From NCBI RefSeq assembly GCF_004025325.1, contig NZ_RSFE01000003.1, positions 1-64,000 on the forward strand: a stretch of 64,000 bases of DNA, written 5' to 3'. The stretch is from Pseudidiomarina gelatinasegens. GTDB taxonomy: Bacteria; Pseudomonadota; Gammaproteobacteria; Enterobacterales; Alteromonadaceae. Made by a program: the position numbers and the translations under genes. The notes below the pieces were generated by a model. That model searched no databases. It was given only the letters and a program-made list of their open reading frames with translations, and was not told the origin of the DNA. This document shows positions 8,667 to 16,286 of this stretch, piece by piece. Each line of letters starts with the position of its first letter. Position 1 is the stretch's first letter.

Positions 8667-9074
8667 CTACTGCTGGTGCATGTTTCCTTCGCTAATTCCA
8701 GCAAGAACCCCACACGCCTCAACTTCCCGGTCATCGTTGCAACTCGCTCTCAGTGAAACGAGTTGTTTCTCAAGCGCTTGCAGAGCGGTTATCTGCGACC
8801 GCACATGAGAGATGTGATCATCGAGCAAGGCGTTGACGGCGGTACAAGGCTGATGAGGGTCGTCCTGATAGCTCTGTAGTTCGTGAATCTCAGCCAGTGA
8901 CAGGCCCAGGATTCTGCAGCGACGGATGAAGGCCAGCCCCTCACCATGCTTCTCGGTATAGACACGGTAACCGTTGTCCTGCCGATCAGGCGGCGGCAAC
9001 AAGCCCTGCTGTTCATAGAAGCGGATCGTCTGTGTTTCGACCCCTACCAACTGCGCCAACTGACCAATGCGCAT
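8667..9074 (-). CDS. CadR/PbrR-like MerR-family metal-responsive regulator
   Basis: 135-aa MerR-family activator. The start at 9074 (MRIGQLAQLVGV) is chosen because a GAGGAGG ribosome site sits just upstream; an ATG five codons earlier would lack this. N-terminal winged HTH (MRIGQLAQ...TIRFYEQQGLLP), then dimerisation helix and C-terminal metal-binding segment. Cysteines in HQPCTAVNALL, ASCNDD and VEACGVL match the three-cysteine set of Cd/Pb-responsive CadR/PbrR proteins. It is divergent from the CDF transporter across a promoter with the 19-bp spacer that MerR proteins untwist. A divalent soft metal (Cd, Pb, Zn) is the likely signal; which one is not decidable here. Confidence 0.85.
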   Translation of the reverse strand: MRIGQLAQLVGVETQTIRFYEQQGLLPPPDRQDNGYRVYTEKHGEGLAFIRRCRILGLSLAEIHELQSYQDDPHQPCTAVNALLDDHISHVRSQITALQALEKQLVSLRASCNDDREVEACGVLAGISEGNMHQQ

Positions 9075-9105
9075 CAGCCTCCTCCCCAACGGATTCTTTA
9101 CTCTA

Positions 9106-9136
9106 TTGACCTTATAGTAGCTTTATAGTTTAAAAT
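9106..9136 (+). promoter_or_regulatory. MerR-type promoter/operator for the CDF-lspA genes
   Basis: TTGACC (9106-9111) and TAAAAT (9131-9136) are separated by 19 bp, the overlong spacing characteristic of MerR-family regulated promoters. The spacer contains an imperfect dyad (CTTATAGTAGCTTTATAG) positioned for binding of the divergent regulator. Confidence 0.65.
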
Positions 9137-9169
9137 GGTACCACAACATTGTTCAAGTGGAGTCGTATC

Positions 9170-10066
9170 ATGAGCAAATCCTGTGGTGGCGCCTGTGGCG
9201 GTGATGCAACGTCCGCAGCGGATACCGATATACAGGCCTCCTCCGAGGCGCCAGGGAGATGGGTCAGTGTTTATGCCGTGCCGAAGATGGACTGTCCATC
9301 AGAAGAACGAATGATTCGCCTAGCCCTGAACGGCTTTGAGGAGATTCGGGCGCTGTCCTTCGACTTGTCGAACCGCCGGCTGAAGGTCGTGCATGACGGC
9401 GAGGTCGAGCCCGTCACCTCGAAACTGAAGACCTTGGGGCTAGGCGCCTCGCTTCAGGAAACCGTCGCTGCAAATCCGGAGACCATCAAGGCCGCCGAGT
9501 TTTCGGCAGCTTCTGCTAAGCAAGAATCCGGGACCCTGCGCTGGTTGCTCGGCATCAATGCACTTCTGTTCGTGGTGGAAATGACTGCCGGTCTGATCGC
9601 CCGGTCCACCGGCCTGATTGGAGAATCCCTGGACAATTTTGCCGATGCGGCGGTGTACGGGCTTGCCCTTTATGCGGTTGGACATAGCGTGAAAATGCAG
9701 GTACGTGCCGCGCATCTTGCTGGTGTACTGCAACTGATCTTGGCTGTGGGCGTGCTCGTAGAGGTGGTGAGACGCTTTGTATTCGGTAGTGAGCCTGAAT
9801 CGCTGGTGATGATGGCTATCGCATTCGTCGCATTGATTGCCAATACCAGTTGTCTGCTGCTCATATCCAAACATCGGGAAGGCGGGGCGCACATGAAGGC
9901 AAGCTGGATATTCTCGGCCAACGACGTGGTGATCAACCTGGGGGTCATCACCGCCGGCGCCCTGGTCGCGTGGACCGGTTCCAATTATCCGGATCTGATT
10001 ATCGGCACCATCGCGGGGGGCATTGTACTTAACGGTGCCAGACGCATTTTGGCGTTGAAGGGTTAA
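9170..10066 (+). CDS. CDF-family metal efflux transporter (CzcD-like) with N-terminal metal-binding region
   Basis: 298-aa cation transporter. The start at 9170 (MSKSCGGACGG) is preferred to an upstream TTG because GTGGAG precedes it. The N-terminus carries a CGGACGG cysteine motif, then an HMA-like fold segment (about 35-100; PKMDCPSEERM), then a membrane part of about six helices. GESLDNFADAAVYG in the membrane part resembles the CDF metal-binding helix (H/D-xxx-D) and SANDVVINLGV resembles the second binding helix. This matches the czcD-like gene of ISPpu12-type elements. Expected role is proton-coupled export of divalent metal such as Cd, Zn or Pb from the cytoplasm; specificity is inferred from the CadR/PbrR-like partner. 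Confidence 0.85.
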   Translation: MSKSCGGACGGDATSAADTDIQASSEAPGRWVSVYAVPKMDCPSEERMIRLALNGFEEIRALSFDLSNRRLKVVHDGEVEPVTSKLKTLGLGASLQETVAANPETIKAAEFSAASAKQESGTLRWLLGINALLFVVEMTAGLIARSTGLIGESLDNFADAAVYGLALYAVGHSVKMQVRAAHLAGVLQLILAVGVLVEVVRRFVFGSEPESLVMMAIAFVALIANTSCLLLISKHREGGAHMKASWIFSANDVVINLGVITAGALVAWTGSNYPDLIIGTIAGGIVLNGARRILALKG

Positions 10067-10069
10067 ATA

Positions 10070-10582
10070 ATGCTCATTATTGGCAAAAAGCTCTCGCCGT
10101 ATGCCCTATTGTCCATATCGGGCCTGCTGGCAGCGTCTGATCAGGCTGTAAAGTGGCTGGTGCAGCAATCAATGGCCTATGGCGAGTATGTTTCGGTGAC
10201 CCCGTTCTTTAACTGGGTGCACCTATGGAACACCGGTGCCGCATTCAGTCTTTTTGCGAATGGTGGAGGCTGGCAGCGCTACTTTTTTATCGGAATCGCG
10301 GTAGTGGTCTCGATTTTTCTGATCAAGCTGATCCTTGAAAATCGTCATAAAGGAGAAGCCATCGCTTACAGTCTTATCCTCGGTGGCGCCATGGGCAACC
10401 TGATTGACCGGGTCTTTCGCGGCTATGTTGTGGATTCCTTTGATTTCTATTGGCGAGACTGGCATTGGCCGGCCTTCAACCTGGCTGATATTGCAATTGT
10501 CCTCGGTGCCTTACTTTTCGTTTCCAGCAGCTTGTTGGGTAAAAAAGCAAACACCAATGCCGAGTCGGATGGATCTGACTGA
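10070..10582 (+). CDS. lspA: Lipoprotein signal peptidase, element-borne copy
   Basis: 170-aa type II signal peptidase, an inner-membrane aspartyl protease that cleaves prolipoproteins. Four transmembrane segments. The conserved LspA motifs NTGAAFS, GGAMGNLIDR and FNLADI contain the two catalytic aspartates. The start lies 3 bp after the CDF gene stop, so the two are co-transcribed. A cargo lspA beside a CDF transporter is a hallmark of ISPpu12-like elements. The chromosomal housekeeping lspA is presumably elsewhere; why these elements carry a copy is unknown. Confidence 0.93.
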   Translation: MLIIGKKLSPYALLSISGLLAASDQAVKWLVQQSMAYGEYVSVTPFFNWVHLWNTGAAFSLFANGGGWQRYFFIGIAVVVSIFLIKLILENRHKGEAIAYSLILGGAMGNLIDRVFRGYVVDSFDFYWRDWHWPAFNLADIAIVLGALLFVSSSLLGKKANTNAESDGSD

Positions 10583-10603
10583 CACCTACGCCTATACAAC
10601 ACC

Positions 10604-11424
10604 ATGACCGAACTTCCCGACAACATCCTTCACCTGCCGCAATACCAAGTACTGGGCTGCAAATCAACCGACGACGAAATGCACTTCCAGGCGGACGTGC
10701 CCGATCCCATCGCCTGCGAGGAATGCGGCGTGCAGGGTGAGTTCGTACGGTTCGGCAAGCGTGACGTTCCCTATCGTGATCTGCCCATCCACGGCAAGCG
10801 GGTCACTCTCTGGGTGGTCCGCCGCCGATACACCTGCCGGGCCTGCAAGACAACATTCAGGCCCCAGCTACCGGAGATGGTGGACGGATTCCGTATGACA
10901 CTGCGGCCAAGGGAGACCGGAAAATCCTGCTGAAACGCGCTCACGAAGTCTCAGACCGGGAGCGCCTCATCATGGAGACCTGGACAGGCGCGTTCCCGCA
11001 ACTGCTGGCCGCCTACGAGCACAAGGAGCGCTTCTACGGCATCTGGGACGCCACCACACGGCTCCAGGCAGAAGCCGCCCTGGACGAGTGGATAGCCACC
11101 ATCCCGAAGGGCCAAAAGGAAGTCTGGAGCGATTTGGTCAGGGCAGTGGGAAACTGGCGCGAAGAGACCATGACCTACTTCGAGACGGACATGCCCGTCA
11201 CCAACGCTTACACGGAGTCCATCAACCGACTGGCCAAGGACAAGAACCGTGAAGGGCGCGGTTACTCCTTCGAGGTGATGCGGGCACGAATGCTCTACAC
11301 CACGAAGCACAAGAAGAAGGCACCGACTGCGAAGGTCTCTCCTTTCTACAAGAAAACCATCGGTTACGGACTGCCGGACTTCGCAGAGGAACTCAACTAC
11401 GGAGTCGATCTATCAACCATCTGA
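10604..11424 (+). pseudogene. ISL3-family transposase, internally deleted and frameshifted
   Basis: Two pieces of one transposase. Piece 1 (10604-10933) is the N-terminal zinc-finger part: CEECG and CRACKTTF around an HTH-like segment. Piece 2, in another frame from about 10920 to 11424, is the C-terminal part: KILLKRAHEVSD, VTNAYTESINR and GRGYSFEVMRAR. The central DDE region with the first catalytic aspartates is absent, and the first frame ends at a TGA at the junction near 10931. The transposase cannot be functional, so any movement would need a related element in trans. Confidence 0.85.
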
Positions 11425-11458
11425 GGGTGGTATCAGATTGATGGGGTGAAGGTGCCCC

Positions 11459-11482
11459 ATCAACCATTAAATCCGTATACCC
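11459..11482 (-). repeat. Right terminal inverted repeat of the ISL3-type element
   Basis: Minus-strand GGGTATACGGATTTAATGG and following bases, 21 of 24 identical to the left repeat at 8580-8603. It lies 35 bp after the transposase stop, as in other ISL3-family elements. Confidence 0.85.
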
Positions 11483-11752
11483 AAAAAAACTAAAGTTGTA
11501 TACAAAGCTCTTTAATAGCAGCGCTTGTAGAGCTTGTATATTCAACTTTTACCCCCCTTAAATATCCTAACTCTTTTAAAATCAGCTCTTATAAACGGTT
11601 AAAAAGCCATCAAAAAAAGTTGTCCAGTTTTTCAAAATTTAAAATATATTTTCAATTTTTATGAATTTTTAATCTCACAATTAGAGATGCTAATCCTCCA
11701 GCGACTATAATGCGTATATAGATGTACCATTTTTAAGTAAGGAGACGTCACT

Positions 11753-12499
11753 ATGAGTCAATCAACTCAAAAAGCCACGCTTTACAGAATGTCGACACCT
11801 GACCACCAATGCCCTTTTGGTTTAAAAACCAGGCACTTACTTAAAGCCAACGGTTACGATGTGGACGACAACCTGTTGGAAAGCCGAGAAGAAACCGACA
11901 AATTCAAGAAAAAGCACGACGTCGATACCACTCCACAAGTGTTTATTGGTGATAAACGTATCGGTGGGTACGAGGAGGTTCGAGCCTTTCTTGGAAAGCC
12001 TCTTCCTGACCCTGACGCAACCAGTTACCGGCCCGTTATTGCATTATTTATTATGACGGCACTCCTCTCTGTAGCCACGTCGTGGTTGTCTTTTGGTCGC
12101 GTATTTACCGTACAAACCATCGAGTGGTTCATCAGTTTCTCTATGGTGGTTCTGGCCTTGCTCAAACTCCAGGACGTAGAGAAATTCTCTACCATGTTTC
12201 TCAATTACGATCTTCTCGCCAAAAAATGGGTGCCTTATGGCCGTATTTATCCCTATGCCGAAGGCTTGGCGGGTCTGTTAATGGCAGCCGAATTCGCCCA
12301 TGTCATATCCATACCCGTCGCATTATTCATCGGCATCGTAGGCTCTATATCGGTGTTTAAAGCCGTTTATGTCGACAAACGCGAGCTAAAATGTGCCTGT
12401 GTCGGTGGCTCCAGTAATGTGCCGTTAGGCTTCATTTCGCTCACTGAAAACCTCATGATGGTCGCTATGGCTGTCTGGATGTTTTTTACAATGAACTAG
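11753..12499 (+). CDS. Glutaredoxin fused to a MauE/DoxX-like redox membrane domain
   Basis: 248-aa fusion. Residues about 8-80 are a glutaredoxin fold with active site HQCPFGLKT (single-Cys CPFG type) and the GSH-binding TTPQVFIGDKRIGGYEE stretch. From about 90 to the end there are four or more membrane helices of the MauE type, with a Cys pair KCACVGG near 215-222 that could be reduced by the glutaredoxin head. AAGGAG precedes the start. A role in delivering electrons to periplasmic thiols during copper stress is inference from domain content and position between two copper operons. It is convergent with the cop operon across a shared terminator. Confidence 0.8.
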   Translation: MSQSTQKATLYRMSTPDHQCPFGLKTRHLLKANGYDVDDNLLESREETDKFKKKHDVDTTPQVFIGDKRIGGYEEVRAFLGKPLPDPDATSYRPVIALFIMTALLSVATSWLSFGRVFTVQTIEWFISFSMVVLALLKLQDVEKFSTMFLNYDLLAKKWVPYGRIYPYAEGLAGLLMAAEFAHVISIPVALFIGIVGSISVFKAVYVDKRELKCACVGGSSNVPLGFISLTENLMMVAMAVWMFFTMN

Positions 12500-12524
12500 A
12501 AAAAGAGCGCATAGCGCTCTTTTT
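12500..12524. terminator. Bidirectional rho-independent terminator
   Basis: Perfect stem AAAAAGAGCGC (12500-12510), loop ATA, GCGCTCTTTTT (12514-12524), with T-runs in both directions. It separates the glutaredoxin gene from the convergent copper operon. Confidence 0.85.
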
Positions 12525-12525
12525 C

Positions 12526-13836
12526 TTAACGCTTTTTACGTAAAAACAAAATCTCACCAGCGGCAATCAATGCCATACCGATAAGAGACGCCCAAATCAC
12601 CAGCGGATCGCTCGTCCATTTCACCCATATAAAAGCGACTAAAACGATGACGTCTAGCGTGATTGCGCTGACAAGTATGTAAATATTGGCATTCACCTTT
12701 TGCCTTAGATGCCGTAATACGCCCCAGTGGATCGCAATGTCCATCACGATATAAAAAATAGCGCCCAGTGACGCAATTCGACTCAAATCGAAGAATGCCG
12801 CTAAGATCATAGCCATAACAATGGTGTAAACCAGCGTATGCTTCTGAATGGAACCTGGCATGCCAAAATGACTGTGTGGAACAAGCTTCATATTGGTCAA
12901 CATGGCTAACATTCTTGAAACGGCAAACGCGCTGGCAATCACTCCTGATACCGTTGCTACAATTGCAAAAGCGACCGTCACCCATAGTCCGGTCTCGCCA
13001 TAGACGGGTCTGGCTGCTTCAGCAAGCGCGTAGTCTTTCGCTTTCACAATCTCATCTATGGACAGGCTCGAGCCAACCGCCAGAGTGACCAGAACGTATA
13101 TTAACGCGCAGATAATCAGCGAAATAATAATGGCACGCCCGACATTTCTCTTAGGCTCAACAATTTCACCGCCACTATTGGTTATTGTTGTAAACCCTTT
13201 GTACGCAAGTATGCTTAAAGCAATCCCCGCTAAAATACCGCCACCCGTAGCTTCTTCTGGAATAGCCGATATCGATTCAAACTGAATGCCTGAGGCCCAC
13301 AAACCACCAGCCGCTAAAATGACCAACCCTAAAGTCTTAACAAAGGCCATAAAAAACGAGAACGTTTGAATAAACTGATTACTCAAAATATTGATAAAAA
13401 ACGCAAAGACCAGCAAACCCACCGCCAACAAAGGGATAAGCCACTGCGCTTCAAAAGAAATTAACTGGCTGGTATAAGACGCAAATGTCCGAGCGACTAA
13501 ACTTTCATTAATGACCATAGAAAAGTACATCAAGAGTGCGAATATCGCCGTCACACTTCCTTTTCCATAAGCTTTACTGAGGAACATCGCAATACCGCCC
13601 GCTGACGGATAGGCTTTCGCCAACTTAACGTAAGAGTAAGCGCTAAAGCCGGCAATGATACCGCCGCACACAAACGCCAGGACAAACCACTCTCTTGCCA
13701 GCTGAGCAACTTGTCCGGTCAGTGCAAAAATACCAGCGCCAATCATCACACCAGTCCCCAGCGACACCGCCCCCCAAAGACTCAGACTGCTTTTCTGATA
13801 ATCCTGATGTCCGTGTTCATGATCGTGTTCTGCCAT
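12526..13836 (-). CDS. APC-superfamily permease with His-rich N-terminus
   Basis: 436-aa amino acid/polyamine-type transporter with about 12 membrane helices. The conserved TM1 motif is GTGVMIGAGIFALTGQVA; later motifs include AYPSAGGIAMFL and AYKGFTTITNSGGEIVEPKRN. The N-terminus before TM1 is unusually rich in His and Asp/Glu (MAEHDHEHGHQD), which could bind metal. It is the last gene of the copper operon, 21 bp after the DUF4440 gene. Substrate is unknown. Association with copper genes suggests either uptake of a Cu-protective amino acid or metal-linked transport, but this is inference. Confidence 0.8.
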   Translation of the reverse strand: MAEHDHEHGHQDYQKSSLSLWGAVSLGTGVMIGAGIFALTGQVAQLAREWFVLAFVCGGIIAGFSAYSYVKLAKAYPSAGGIAMFLSKAYGKGSVTAIFALLMYFSMVINESLVARTFASYTSQLISFEAQWLIPLLAVGLLVFAFFINILSNQFIQTFSFFMAFVKTLGLVILAAGGLWASGIQFESISAIPEEATGGGILAGIALSILAYKGFTTITNSGGEIVEPKRNVGRAIIISLIICALIYVLVTLAVGSSLSIDEIVKAKDYALAEAARPVYGETGLWVTVAFAIVATVSGVIASAFAVSRMLAMLTNMKLVPHSHFGMPGSIQKHTLVYTIVMAMILAAFFDLSRIASLGAIFYIVMDIAIHWGVLRHLRQKVNANIYILVSAITLDVIVLVAFIWVKWTSDPLVIWASLIGMALIAAGEILFLRKKR

Positions 13837-13857
13837 AATCAGCTCCGGTGATTGAAC

Positions 13858-14292
13858 TCAGTTGGACCAATGGATCCGGATAATTTTCCAGCCAGACTCA
13901 GTCGTATTTGATACGGTTACGGTTTCATTCATCGTTAAATCAACCTCACGCCCGTTATACTCCCCGGAAACGCTATACCGAGAAGTGATCACAGCAAGGC
14001 CATCGGCTTCTTGTACTGTCCTTTCAAGCAACTGTGAAGGAACCGCCTGGCTAAACTTAATATCTGACTTAAGGTGATGAGCACTGTACTCGGCCAAGGA
14101 TCGTTCAACACCACCACCTTCAAAGATAAACACATCATTGGAAAGCACATCTTTAACGACTTCCGTGTCACCTTCAGTCAAAGCCGTTCGAAACCTATCA
14201 AGCACAACTGTCGGTTCAGATACTTCCTCGGCACTACTAGGCGCTGAAATAAACAGCACCGAAACCATAAAAACACTCATGAATAATTTCAT
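13858..14292 (-). CDS. Secreted DUF4440/SnoaL-like (NTF2-fold) protein
   Basis: 144 aa with a signal peptide (about 1-21, ending PSSA). The mature domain is NTF2-like: helix VVLDRFRTALTEGDTEVVKDVLSNDVFIFEGG, then beta strands ending GWKIIRIHWSN. DUF4440 members of this form are often found in copper clusters as periplasmic proteins of unknown activity. It sits between copD (18 bp) and the APC permease (21 bp) in the same operon. Confidence 0.75.
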   Translation of the reverse strand: MKLFMSVFMVSVLFISAPSSAEEVSEPTVVLDRFRTALTEGDTEVVKDVLSNDVFIFEGGGVERSLAEYSAHHLKSDIKFSQAVPSQLLERTVQEADGLAVITSRYSVSGEYNGREVDLTMNETVTVSNTTESGWKIIRIHWSN

Positions 14293-14309
14293 TCTTATTA
14301 TTCCTTACA

Positions 14310-15158
14310 TTAACTAGGGGAAAACGCGCTGCTTAGCGCAGAGGCCAGGGTAAAAATAGTGACAGCCAATACCATTTCCGCCGTTATGGAGTTTTTGAGT
14401 CGCTTGGCGGCCGCGTTATCATTTAATTGCGGTACGAACTTTAATTTATGCAATGCGGCAACAAGGAGAATCAGCGCCACAAACACAAGTTTCGCTAGTA
14501 GTACCGTGTCATACGACGTAAGCGGCAGCTCTGGCATCCATCGCCCTGTTGCACTACGATACATAACCAAGCCCGCAATAAGGAGTATTGGAACCGCTGC
14601 AGACATATGCACACCAAAACGCTCCATAATGGCTTTCGCTTTAGCAAGCGGTACCGACGTTGCCAGCTTTCGCAATGAGTTAAGACTGCCGAACCAAACC
14701 CAAGCGACTAACAAGTGTGTTAAAAGCGCTAGCTTTCCCCACCAGACGGCGTCACTGCCGTGACCAATACTTAAAAAGCTCCATCCCATGAGTCCAATGG
14801 CGACAACATATAGCACCCACTTTATACGTTTTAGCTTAACAACGGAGTAAACAATCCAAGCAATAGCAACCGCTATCTGAAGTTGCATGAACAACCCAAC
14901 AGGGCCGGTCCATATAAACTGCATGTAGGTCGTGTCAATCATGCCGGCAAAGCCTTCAGCAGCAAAACTACCGACTTTCAGAAAAAAATACAGAAGGCTT
15001 GCCAGTAATAGAAGCAACGCAACAAGGCTATTCTTTCGTTCAGACTGCTTTTTTAAACCGGACAAATAAACGATATAAGGCGAGGCGGTCATCACCGCGT
15101 TAAGCCAGAATATAAAGGCCAACGTTAAAACGCTGGCCACACTCCAAAGGGTCATCAT
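14310..15158 (-). CDS. copD: CopD-family copper-handling membrane protein
   Basis: 282-aa inner-membrane protein with about eight helices. The conserved CopD features include the ASPYIVYLSGL segment near the N-terminus, the LLTHLLVAWVWFGSL stretch with a membrane histidine, and a C-terminal YDTVLLAKLVFVALILLVAALHK helix region. CopD works with CopC in copper movement across the inner membrane. The start overlaps the copC stop (ATGA arrangement), indicating translational coupling. Confidence 0.88.
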   Translation of the reverse strand: MMTLWSVASVLTLAFIFWLNAVMTASPYIVYLSGLKKQSERKNSLVALLLLLASLLYFFLKVGSFAAEGFAGMIDTTYMQFIWTGPVGLFMQLQIAVAIAWIVYSVVKLKRIKWVLYVVAIGLMGWSFLSIGHGSDAVWWGKLALLTHLLVAWVWFGSLNSLRKLATSVPLAKAKAIMERFGVHMSAAVPILLIAGLVMYRSATGRWMPELPLTSYDTVLLAKLVFVALILLVAALHKLKFVPQLNDNAAAKRLKNSITAEMVLAVTIFTLASALSSAFSPS

Positions 15159-15505
15159 TTCACCTCAAAGCTAAAATCACCCGATATTTTATGACTGTCC
15201 CCACCCATTGCCGTCCAATAAACCGTATAACCACCTGACGCCAAATTGTTTTTAACAGCAATTTCGTACGCTGCTTTGGGAGTCATGCTCATCGAAAAGT
15301 CCAGCGGATGCATTTTACCGTCATCTGAGTGCAGCATAATTTTAGCCAGACGAACATCACCGGAAAAATTCATCGTAATTTCCGTTGGTGACTCGGACAA
15401 AGTCGCACCGTCCTCCGGGCTACTGGATGTTAGGCCGACGTGAGCGCTGGCCCATGCACTAAAAAATAACGTGGTACCGAAGGCTAACTTAAGTATGTTT
15501 TTCAT
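15155..15505 (-). CDS. copC: CopC periplasmic copper-binding protein
   Basis: 116-aa CopC. The start at 15505 (MKNILKLAFG) is preferred over one 12 codons upstream because GAGGAAAC precedes it and the signal peptide then begins normally. Cleavage after SAWASA leaves mature AHVGLTSSSPEDG; the N-terminal His and the downstream D/H pair (GGDSHKISGDF) are the typical Cu(II) ligands of CopC. The Met-containing HPLDFSMSMTP segment may serve Cu(I). It forms a coupled pair with copD. Confidence 0.92.
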   Translation of the reverse strand: MKNILKLAFGTTLFFSAWASAHVGLTSSSPEDGATLSESPTEITMNFSGDVRLAKIMLHSDDGKMHPLDFSMSMTPKAAYEIAVKNNLASGGYTVYWTAMGGDSHKISGDFSFEVK

Positions 15506-15531
15506 GTTGTTTCCTCTTTGTTTATTATCAA

Positions 15532-16275
15532 TTAAAACCAAACTCTGGCCCCAAGGACCACGCCTGTTTCTGTGGTGTCCTCACCCATTCGTTTCATTTC
15601 ATCTGCCGTGTTGCCTAACGCGCCGTTCCAATAAACACCAATGTAGGGTGCAAACTCACGACTGATTTCGTGACGATAACGCAACCCCACACGCAAGTTG
15701 CTCAAGCCACTTTGCCGTTCATATTTGTCTGAATCTGTCAGGTTGGCTGTAAACTCAATGCGAGGCTGTAAGTACGATGTTTGTGTGAGCTGCCACTCGT
15801 ACTCAGTTTCGCTAACAAATTGGACGTCGCCTTCTTCATTCACCATCAGCGAGTTATCCATTTCGAACCAATAGGGCGCCAACCCCATAAAACTCACGAC
15901 AGCATAATTTTCCATAGACGCGTCCGACGATAAGGTACCTCGCGTACCAATACCGGCCTGAAACGACCAATACGGAGACACCAGATACCCATACAGCAGT
16001 TCGGCACGTTCTAAGTCAGTGGGCTCACCGTCGTCTTGAACATTCTCCCCTTCACTCTTGAAAACAGCTCGGTGATAGTCACCGCCATACCAAGCAATCA
16101 TGTCCCAGACGGCTAGGTTCTCTTCCTCGTCTGTTCGCGTTAATTCCAACCGATCGAACAGTACTTGCCCGGTGTAATATTCTTTGACGGGTTCAGGCCA
16201 GCCTTCCTCTGCATGTCCCGCCATTGCCACTACGGGTAAAAGTGCTGTAGTGAACAACAATGATTTAGCGTACAT
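15532..16275 (-). CDS. copB: CopB outer-membrane copper-resistance protein
   Basis: 247-aa CopB/PcoB. The start at 16275 (MYAKSLLFTT) follows AAGGAGG; longer in-frame starts upstream overlap copA and lack a site. Signal peptide ends VAMAGHA. The mature part is the beta-barrel CopB domain: VLFDRLELTR, WDMIAWYGGDYHRAVFK, LLYGYLVSPYWSFQAGIGTRG and the terminal aromatic VVLGARVWF. The Met/His-rich N-terminal linker seen in PcoB is absent. It lies 12 bp after copA in the operon. Confidence 0.9.
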   Translation of the reverse strand: MYAKSLLFTTALLPVVAMAGHAEEGWPEPVKEYYTGQVLFDRLELTRTDEEENLAVWDMIAWYGGDYHRAVFKSEGENVQDDGEPTDLERAELLYGYLVSPYWSFQAGIGTRGTLSSDASMENYAVVSFMGLAPYWFEMDNSLMVNEEGDVQFVSETEYEWQLTQTSYLQPRIEFTANLTDSDKYERQSGLSNLRVGLRYRHEISREFAPYIGVYWNGALGNTADEMKRMGEDTTETGVVLGARVWF

Positions 16276-16286
16276 AGCCTTCCTCC

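Larger units (their letters stand above)
8580..11482. mobile_element. ISPpu12-like ISL3-family element carrying merR-CDF-lspA, transposase dead
   Basis: A 2.9-kb unit bounded by 24-bp inverted repeats. The left one (8580-8603) starts GGGTAAGCGGATTAAATGG; the right one (11459-11482, read on the minus strand) starts GGGTATACGGATTTAATGG. They match at 21 of 24 positions. Contents (MerR regulator, CDF transporter, lspA, ISL3 transposase) are those of ISPpu12-type elements (established knowledge). Base composition is visibly more GC-rich than the flanks. The flanking octamers (ATAATTTG and AAAAAAAC) do not match, so no 8-bp target duplication remains. The transposase has lost its catalytic centre. 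Confidence 0.85.

Noticed and set aside
9440-9984. Minus-strand open frames inside the CDF transporter gene
   Set aside because: They are shadows in GC-rich DNA; the plus-strand frame has clear CDF motifs and ribosome site.
10951-11310. Minus-strand 119-aa frame
   Set aside because: It opposes the ISL3 transposase C-terminal fragment, which matches a known family.
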